Positions 56,521 to 64,000 of a stretch of 64,000 nt of DNA are shown here, piece by piece (the first letter of the stretch is position 1; every line of letters begins with the position of its first letter). The notes under the pieces are model-generated. The model was not told where the DNA came from. It was given only the letters and a program-made list of their open reading frames with translations, and made no database searches. The translations under genes and the position numbers were made by a program. The stretch is from NCBI RefSeq assembly GCF_965363235.1, contig NC_134843.1, positions 2,356,001 to 2,420,000 of the forward strand, given 5' to 3'. The DNA is from Mytilus galloprovincialis. Taxonomy: Eukaryota; Mollusca; Bivalvia; Mytilida; Mytilidae.

Positions 56521-57903
56521 GACTCTAAAGTGCGATGGTACTCTAAAGTGCGATGGTCACGCTAAAGTGCGATGGTCTACGCTAAAGTACGATGATGTCT
56601 CACGCTAAAGTGCGATGGTATAACACACAGCGGCTAACGTAAGATTGTTTTAAATTTTAAGAGGCTAAATTACAATGAATTAAAACGAAAAGTACGGTGT
56701 TTGACCAAAACACTGTGATGGTCACATTACAGAAGTTAGTTTGCTAGTGGGGTATAGCACAGTTATGTTTAAAACAGATGTTTTTAAATTGAAGTTTTTC
56801 TACTATGCTGACTTTATTTATGCAGGTAAATGACATGAGTTTTGAAATATGAAAAAGAGTTTCCAAATCGAATTCGAGCGTACTAAATGAAGTGCTTGGA
56901 TAATTGATGTATCTTGCCGTTCACGCAGCTTTCTAACAGTAAACACCTTCCTTTAACAATCTTCAATTTCAGTCTAAATTAATTTCATTTTATGTACAAA
57001 AAGTATACAATATTTGTACATTCTCTGTCCGAAATATCACTATGATTTGTACTTTGAGAAACGGAGAAAATAGGCGAGGTTTTTCTCCTGTTTCGAAGCG
57101 AGTAGGGGGCCTACACATAACTTTTATAATTTACGAATACTGTTTTAGGCTACAATTTTAAATTTTATTCGCTTTGAACGTATGTTTTTTTTTTTTTACT
57201 GACGTTGATTTTCAATTATATCAACATAATTTAAACGATGAACGACTTTAACAGTATTGTATATATATAAATGTACCCAATAGCCAGCAACAGAAACAGG
57301 ACACAAGAAGACTAGTATTTAGGCATATGCATACTATATATATGGTGTGTGGATAGGATTTACAGAATAGAGAATAATGGGCCAAAATATTAAAGAATAG
57401 AAATCAATTAGTGGGATGCTAAAATAAAAAGAATAGAGAATAATTGCCAAAATGTATAAAGACTAGAGAAAAGTGTCTGAAAAAATAAAGAATACAGAGT
57501 TGAATTACCACCTATCAAGACTCTCTACTATTCTTCACCTTTACTGTAAAGTAAAATGGTCGATTGTAGGAAAGTTTCCAAAAAGAAATACATTTGGTTC
57601 CGCCGGTATAACACAGCTAGTTTTAAAATTCAGTAAGCCCGGTTGTTCATCTCTTGGTTAAACTTTAACCTATTGTTAAATATCGTAACCCTTGGTAAAA
57701 GAAGATTGTCAAAAATACTTAATTTATTTTCAGGCATGTCCATTTTTGTATGTAAAAAAGATGTTAACGTCATAATGAAATAACGTCGCTTTCATCTATG
57801 CTTTCGCAGACCATCGCACTTTAGCGTATGGGGGCATCGCACGTACACCAACGCACTTTAGCGTGGCCATCGCACTTTAGCGTCCCCATCGCACTTTAGA
57901 GTC
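56521..57903. mobile_element. DNA transposon relic bounded by inverted arrays of CTAAAGTGCGATGG
   Basis: The left end has five copies of 'ctaaagtgcgatggt' in direct order (56524-56620). The right end has four or five copies of the complement (57808-57900). The outermost 18 bp on each side, 'gactctaaagtgcgatgg', are perfect inverses. The 1.1-kb interior has no transposase. Arrays of this kind usually are transposase binding sites near the ends. Confidence 0.8.
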
Positions 57904-59099
57904 CTACAGATATATGGACGCGCTTACACTATATAACTCTGGAACTTTCAAATTTTGAGATTTTAGAAAGATATTTTGTAGAATGGGAATCATTGGCGAA
58001 TCGTGGACTTTCCAAATTTTCTACTGATTTTGCCGCGGTATCTGTGATTTGTATATATTCTTGAAACCCGTTATTTACATATTTGAGATAGTTCTTTTTT
58101 CGTTATTTTCTTTTTGTATTTCATTATTTTTTTTTACATTTGTTTTTATTTATGTTTAATTAATTGAGATCTATGTATATAAAATACAAACACTAATATT
58201 TTTTCTCCTTTAAATCATGTATATAGGTTTATGTCCATATTCAGTTGAAGTATAAAATACATAAGGAACCATAGCGACTACTTTTTATTAATGTCGAAAG
58301 TTCTTGTGATGATATTTTCCGCTACAACGAGATCACGAATCTCCAAGTCTTAGCGCGTTTCTTTTTTAATATTTATTGCGTGCACAATTATTTCACTCGG
58401 TAGATGTTGATTGAAAATTTTGACAGCTATTCAATCTCTGAGTTTAGGTGACGAAGTTTACCGATTGTTACCTTGAATTTTTTTTTCTATATTGTATATA
58501 AAAAAAACTATATTATTCATGGCCTTGCATTTACTAACTGAACTTCATCATAACTGTTTGTTCAATTATTTGGTTTATCTTAGAATCAATTTACACTTTC
58601 TAACTGAATCACAGTTTTCCATCACACTTCGCTGTGCGGTTGGCAAAGTTCGATCGAAATGCCTCATGGCGAAATCGAGAAAGGGAAGACAATATAAAGA
58701 AATAGCGGTATATTTCTAAAGATTTTTATAATAAGATACAGATTTTTCTTTTTTTTATAAAAGTAACTTCATGTACACATTTTTAATAGTAAAAGTTTGT
58801 CCTTTTCATTAAATTAGCATGTGACTTTAAAAAAGATTGTACACGTGCTAATAATGAACCACTATTAAGTTACGCATGCGTAGAGTTTGCAAAAAATATT
58901 AAGACGAGTTTTGACCAGTAGCTGATCAATAACTCACCAAACAGTCACATCAAATTTGGTATTTTTTACAAGGATTTACCCTTATCTTGCTCACTTGCAT
59001 TTCATAAAGAAGAATTTGAACTCAAATACTAGTATCATATGGTTATATGATTCCACTAACATAACCTTCTATGAATAGTTTAGTGGAGGCGCTAAGACC
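57904..59099. other. Intergenic; no secure gene
   Basis: A short open stretch at 58664-58716 (MAKSRKGRQYKEI) in a good start context is followed by a possible gtatat donor, but no continuation was found. Confidence 0.35.
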
Positions 59100-59350
59100 A
59101 AGAGCCTGTCGTTCATTAGTTTACATTATTTGTTTGTTTCGTTTTTTTTTAAGCTGACACCAGATCTTTGATTCTCTCGTTTGATTTTTTCCCCTTTTGC
59201 TAGGGCTTTTATACAGTTCATTATACGTTGCGGATTTTGTTCATTGTTGAAGGCAGTACGATGACTATATTGTTGTTAACATCTTGGTCCATTTGGAATT
59301 TGGTGGATATTTGTCTCATTTGGCAATCATAAATTCTTATTTTTATATGT
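59100..59350 (+). repeat. Dispersed mussel repeat, 3' half
   Basis: 'tctcgtttgattttttcccc', 'gttgaaggcagtacgatgac' and 'tctcatttggcaatcata' follow the order seen at 34600-34795, with more divergence. Confidence 0.6.
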
Positions 59351-59621
59351 TTATTCATTAAAGAGTTTTCGGAAAGAAAGTTGATTTCAATTGCCAAAAT
59401 GGTAGATCGTTTATAAAAAACCCTATTGGAATGGTGAACTTAAATCTAAAATGGTTACTCAGTATCATCATATTAAGTAATTAGTATCACAGTCATATTA
59501 TTTATAGGTATACACATATGAGGGGAAATATAGCAAATCGATTTACACCTGGTTACTATGACAATAGCTACAAGAAACATGTATTGATTCCAAATACACC
59601 TGTAACTGTTTTTGATGTAAC

Positions 59622-59640
59622 ATGGCTAGAAATGGCTTAG
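59622..59640 (+). CDS. Cys-module gene exon 1
   Basis: Encodes M-A-R-N-G-L plus one base, donor gtaaga. Chosen because its phase and its hydrophobic continuation fit exon 2 exactly. Confidence 0.7.
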
Positions 59641-59884
59641 GTAAGATTAAGTAATGTCTTACATATTTGATGTCAAATTGATGTATTCCTATTGATAACT
59701 TATTTGTATTTTGTTTCTCCTTTATATTTTTATGTATTTATTTCAAATTTTTGAATGAAGGTTACCCACAGAAATTCCAACAAAAGTAGCAATACATTTC
59801 TTAGCAGAAAATAATATCTTTTATATTTGATGCGACTGTCGTAATCTGTCTCTGTACCATTGTACTTTGGTCTACGATAATAAA

Positions 59885-59946
<62 letters not shown>

Positions 59947-62900
59947 AGTGAAAGGTTTATCTAGCTATAAAACCAGGTTTAATCCACAATTTTCTGAATA
60001 AACTCGTGCAATTATATATTTTTTTGGTCTATTTGATTTCATATTATAGGTTTAAAAGATATGTACGAGAATGAGTTTTTGTAGATCGAATCAGTCTACT
60101 AAAAGGTTTGACCTAGCTTGTTTCACTTCCAATGCTCACATTGTTTTCTTTTTTGAAAAGCCGAACACGTGTAGTTGATGCGTAAACCATCTTTAGCTAA
60201 GGAGTTCAATGGAAGTTCACATGGACACGGAATTAATAAGATCGGATTTTTTACTTGCAGTGAATAATTCATAAGCGATGTTTCTTTGCTTATTTTTACT
60301 GAACCAAACTGACTGCCAAAAGGGAATTATTATATCACTATTTCACTTTCATTAAAGATTTAACAAATACAATCATATTTCATTATTTTCTTTTTCTCGT
60401 AACTTAAGCTTATTTAAAGGTAACATTGAACAACCGATGAAACGTATATTAATATCACGAATGCTGTTATTATAGTTTCATATTTTATGGTTTGATCTTT
60501 CAGTTGTACTAGTTATACTGGTATGTCCAGCAATGGTCAGTTGTTACATGCAATGTCGAGATGATGAGGTGACTATATATTTTCAATATCGTAGATAAAA
60601 TAGAAACGTCTTTGTGTTTGTTTGTTTTTGTTGTTGGGGATTAGTTTATTAATCATATTTTATATTTTTTTTTACGGAGAGGGGGAGGTATTTTCTCTCT
60701 TATATTAGCAGGCCAATGTTTGATTTCTTAGTTTTCTTATAACATCATCATCATTCCAGGATTTTCATATAACACTTATTGCATAAACCAAATTTTATTT
60801 ATTTTGTTATACATTTCGAACAGCGGTATACTATATTAAATGTTCTTCTACTATTTGGAATAACTATTAAAACTATTAACCAGGACTGTTTATAACAATT
60901 GTTTCAAAATAATCATCGGTTTTCAACTTTCATATATCTAAAGGTTTCTTAATTTAAGACTCGAACGTACTCGATGACAGTTAATTGAGACACAACACAA
61001 AAGAAATAACTACATAGCTGTCTTTTTTTTATTTTATTAAATACTAAACAAATATTAACATACCAAGGATACACATTAAATGCATTTCTTTTTTTTCGAC
61101 CAGATATTTTGTATCAGAACTGGGCAGTGCATTAAACAGAATTCAGATTGTTTCAAAGAAAATCAGAATATAATTGGTGGTTGCCAACGGGACGAAGTAT
61201 TTTGCCTAGAAACGGGCAAGTGCATCAAAGTTGATAGGTCGTGTTCTGATGGCAATACAAACCACCAGTGTGCTGACAACGAACAATTCTGTCTATTTTC
61301 TGGTGAATGTGTGAAAAGGGACGTTAATTGTTTCCCAGCGACCGCAGATATATGTCCGTTTGGTACCACAAAATGTCTACAAACTGGTGAGTGTAACGTA
61401 ATAGAGCATACATTTTGTGATCAAGACAAAAGTTCCAAGAGTATTATGTGTTTAGATCATGAAGTATTTTGTTTGCAGAAAGGACTGTGTGTTTCCAATA
61501 CTGATATTTCTTGCGAAAACGATAAAGATACAGATATAAACCAAATATGCCCAGAAGGTACAACAAAATGTCTTCAATCGGGTGAGTGTATTGCCATGAA
61601 CAGCAACTGCAACAATGATCAGTCACCTTCGACTCTCATGTGCAATGATAAAGAAATGCTTTGTCTCAACTCTGGACAGTGCAGACCAAAAGAAGACTCA
61701 TGTGAAACAAACAATGTGGGGACGTCATGTCCAGAGGGCACTGTATATTGTCTCCTTTCTGGAATGTGTATTCATTTACACAAAAATTGTAACGATCACA
61801 GTAAACAGTGTTCGGAGAACGAAATATTCTGTCTTGAAAGGGGTTATTGTATAGACAAGGACGCACTTTGCGACTCTCATATTAGTGAGAGCAATGACAA
61901 GTTTTTCTATCAATGCAAAACTAATGAAATTTTCTGTATTCATTCAGGCCATTGTGTACCAAAAGATATGACCTGTGACTTTCAGCCTGGCGAGGGAACT
62001 AACCACCAATGTATTGAGGGAGAATTATTTTGTCTACAGAGAGGTATATGTGTAACAACGGAAAAGACATGTGAGCACAATTCTGGCACAACCACAAGCG
62101 ATCAATGTAACGAAGGCGAATTATTTTGCCTAAATGAAGGAAAATGTGTATCAAAAGAAAATGTCTGTGACTCTCCGTCTATAGGTGATCATTCAAGCCA
62201 TCAGTGTATAGAAGATGAAATGTTTTGTTTACAAAGGGAACAGTGTGTTCCTAAGCTACCAGAATGTAATCAAGAACTGGATGATGACCAAGTCACAATA
62301 TGTCCTATTGGAAAAATCAAATGTTTACAAACTGGTAAATGCGTTAACATTTGTCATGATGATTTAATCGATTTGTCGAACGCAGGACCGTGTCCTTATG
62401 ATCATGTAAAATGTTTGTTAACAGGAGAGTGCGTTAAGCTTACGGAACAGCCTAGTATCTGTGAGGATATAAATACGAGTACCAGGAGTTGTCCACGTGA
62501 CCAAATAATGTGCCTTCAAACTGGAAAATGTGTTCCGACTCCCAAAATATGTGATACCAATGCAAATAGCATCGTGTCGAATAAATGTCATGACGGCGAC
62601 ATTATGTGTTTACAAAGTGGAAAATGTGTTTCAGCAACAAATGGATGTAAAGATGTAATAGAAGATGCAAAAACGTCAACATCAGAAGACAGCAGACTTT
62701 CAACAACGGAAAGCTCAGACTTTACAGCTACAGGAGATACACAACCAACAAATGATGAGGTGTCTGTTACACAAGAAAACAACTCTTCAATGAGTGGATG
62801 GAACGCAACACATTCTGAAATAACATCTTTGGAGACAACAACTTGGACAATGACAACCACTGATCCAGTTCTTCCAATTACTGATGTGTATCATAAACTG

Positions 62901-63399
62901 CTACCAGAGCCTTTGTTCCTATACGAGGATTACCTCTTTATAGTTAATGATACTCTAGGAGAATATGGCATCGAGTCTGAAATGAAAATCAACTGTACAG
63001 ACAATGTGAAATTACAAAATTCTACAGGTATGTTCAAAACGTAACTTCCCAGCTCAAATGGCAACGCTTTTAAAAATTAAAAATAATGTTTGATCGTTTT
63101 CTCTAAATTTGAATATATCAACCAAAAAAAATAAAAATAAATAAATAAAAAAAAAAAATCGCTCAGTGATAGGAAAAGATATGACATAAGGTAGATGTTT
63201 AAACCGCTGATATCGTTTTTCTGTACCATAAAGCTTTTTTACATCGTTGTATTGTGTATGTATTAATTAGTTACTACCGATAACCATTATTTTGAAGGTG
63301 CTTCATTGATAACCGCAGGTACGCCAGTTACCACTCAAAGCTACGTAATACTGACTTTGATATCAGGAGGAGACGGCTTGTGTAGGATACATTCACAAG
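59622..63399 (+). CDS. Secreted or membrane protein with tandem four-Cys modules, 5' part (697 or more aa)
   Basis: Exons: 59622-59640, 60504-60568, 61104-63027, and a probable fourth at 63319-63399 (or from 63298); the gene continues beyond the window. Exon 1 (ATGGCTAGAAATGGCTTAG|gtaaga) joins exon 2 to give the signal peptide MARNGLVVLVILVCPAM. Exon 2 ends CRDDE and joins exon 3 at IFCIRTGQC, which completes the first module and proves the join. Seventeen modules of about 30 residues (24 to about 540) follow the pattern C-x(3)-[ED]-x-x-C-L-x-x-G-x-C-[VI]-x(5-7)-C. They resemble the first half of an LDL-receptor class A repeat without its last two cysteines and acidic calcium cage. A Ser/Thr-rich stretch (about 545-605) and several N-glycosylation sequons come next. 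Function unknown; extracellular is the only safe inference. Confidence 0.8.
59887..59944. repeat. (TA)n microsatellite in intron 1 of the Cys-module gene
   Basis: About 28 uninterrupted TA dinucleotides. Confidence 0.95.
60504..60568 (+). CDS. Cys-module gene exon 2
   Basis: Acceptor gatctttcag, donor gtgact. Encodes the signal peptide core (VLVILVCPAMVSCYMQ) and CRDDE, the start of module 1. Confidence 0.78.
61104..63027 (+). CDS. Cys-module gene exon 3 (large)
   Basis: Acceptor at a strong pyrimidine tract (tttttttcgaccag), donor gtatgt after AATTCTACAG, phase 1. It holds the rest of module 1 and modules 2-17 plus the Ser/Thr-rich linker. All modules sit in one exon, so module number can change by unequal exchange. 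The ATG at 61080 lies in the acceptor tract and is not a start. Confidence 0.9.
63319..63399 (+). CDS. Cys-module gene exon 4 (probable)
   Basis: Phase 1 in and out, encoding TPVTTQSYVILTL and GGDGLCRIHSQ. A second in-frame acceptor at 63297 would add seven residues (63298-63318). The donor gtattg is weak. No stop in the frame. Confidence 0.5.
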
Positions 63400-63402
63400 G
63401 TA

Positions 63403-63573
63403 TTGAAGATGTTATTTGATTGCCAATAAGACACCACTCAACCAGAAACCAAACGGCATATAATTAGAGAACAACTATAGGTCAACGTACGGATTTTTTT
63501 AATTTCTGTGTCCTTTGGTCTCTTGTGGAGAGTTGTCTCATTGGCAATCATACCACATCTTCTTTTTTATATT
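63403..63573. repeat. Inverted pair of dispersed-repeat ends
   Basis: 63403-63490 is a minus-strand copy ('gattgccaataagacacca' to 'aggtcaacgtacgg'). 63495-63573 is the plus-strand end ('ttggtctcttgtggagagtt' to 'ataccacatcttctttttt'). The two can pair over most of their length. Confidence 0.7.
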
Positions 63574-64000
63574 CAATAGTGATCAAATCCAACACCGTAT
63601 AGTAAGCTATAAAAGGCAGGGAAATGACAAATATAAATAAATAGTCCAATCAATCTAGCATGAAAGTAATTGGAGAAGATTTCTAAGTTATGATCTTTAC
63701 CATTATACCCCAAATATACACAGAAAAAAGTACCATAAAATCTTATTTGAGGAAGACTAAAAAGATCACCATTTATAAAAATTCCTATGGAGATTCGCAT
63801 TGAAAAGGGAGATAACTCTGGCAAAAAAGGCAGAAATATTAATAAAAATTGATACAAAATTATAGCTTACCGCTTCTATTCATCAGAATGTATTGATTCT
63901 TGATTTTTTAGCGGTCTTTAGGGTATAACAAACAACTCCAAAGGTGTTTTCATATCTTTTATCAAGCTATAATATAGATTTTGTAATTCATTAGGGACAA
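63574..64000. other. Intronic or intergenic, nothing recognised
   Basis: 'gtataaagtaagctataaaag'-like fragments hint at old repeat DNA; no further exon of the Cys-module gene could be supported before the window ends. Confidence 0.4.

Noticed and set aside
58664..58716. Possible first exon encoding MAKSRKGRQYKEI with a following gtatat
   Set aside because: No downstream exon in phase was found before the next gene starts at 59622, and the frame ends after a few codons without splicing.
61080..61103. ATG and eight codons at the start of the long Cys-module frame
   Set aside because: They lie in a pyrimidine tract ending in cag. Two upstream exons supply a signal peptide and the first Cys of module 1 in matching phase, so this is a splice acceptor and not a start.
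1..64000. A TERT gene next to CLPTM1L, as in mammals
   Set aside because: Looked for telomerase reverse transcriptase motifs on both sides; the only reverse transcriptase found is the LINE in intron 7.
1..64000. tRNA, rRNA or other structured RNA genes
   Set aside because: No convincing cloverleaf with A and B boxes, and no ribosomal sequence, was noticed; a covariance-model scan could not be run here.

Overview
The window reads as AT-rich genomic DNA of a marine bivalve, most likely a mussel (Mytilus or a close relative). I infer this from intron-exon gene structure, a clear metazoan CLPTM1L gene, and several dispersed repeat families that I recognise from mussel genomes. No ribosomal RNA, tRNA or prokaryotic feature was seen.

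Three genes can be supported. (1) At 145-665, minus strand, is a possible compact two-exon gene for a 51-residue secreted peptide; it has a TATA box and a close polyadenylation signal, but it is predicted only. (2) At 29130-54025, minus strand, is a complete 17-exon CLPTM1L orthologue. I could assemble it exon by exon into one 525-residue reading frame, with GT-AG introns and phases that fit throughout. CLPTM1L is an ER multipass membrane protein linked to GPI-anchor synthesis. (3) From 59622 to beyond the right edge, plus strand, is the 5' part of a secreted or membrane mosaic protein: a signal peptide, 17 modules of about 30 residues with four cysteines each, then a Ser/Thr-rich linker.

Layout: 1-725 small gene; 726-14562 intergenic DNA full of short inverted-repeat elements and old dispersed repeats; 14563-17930 a 49-bp satellite; 17935-28825 transposon-rich intergenic DNA, including an element with a TTA duplication and dense subterminal CCGTT motifs (18636-19802) and a 2.3-kb repeat with inverted ends (26577-28822); 29130-54025 CLPTM1L, whose introns carry a LINE, a TA-flanked and a TTAA-flanked inverted-repeat element, and hairpin-ended elements with long internal tandem arrays; 54046-59600 upstream DNA with a retroelement 3' end and a transposon flanked by inverted arrays of a 14-bp motif; 59622-63399 the Cys-module gene; 63403-64000 repeats.

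The most unusual observation is inside CLPTM1L. Three exons (3, 8 and 9) are each followed by a tandem array whose repeat unit is the 3' part of that exon plus its 5' splice site plus a short piece of intron. The arrays carry about 11, 12 and 10 copies with units of about 111, 82-83 and 71 bp. One gene therefore has about 30 extra candidate splice donors. In the exon 3 array the unit is a multiple of three and stays open into the next copy, so use of the second donor would add 37 residues in frame.
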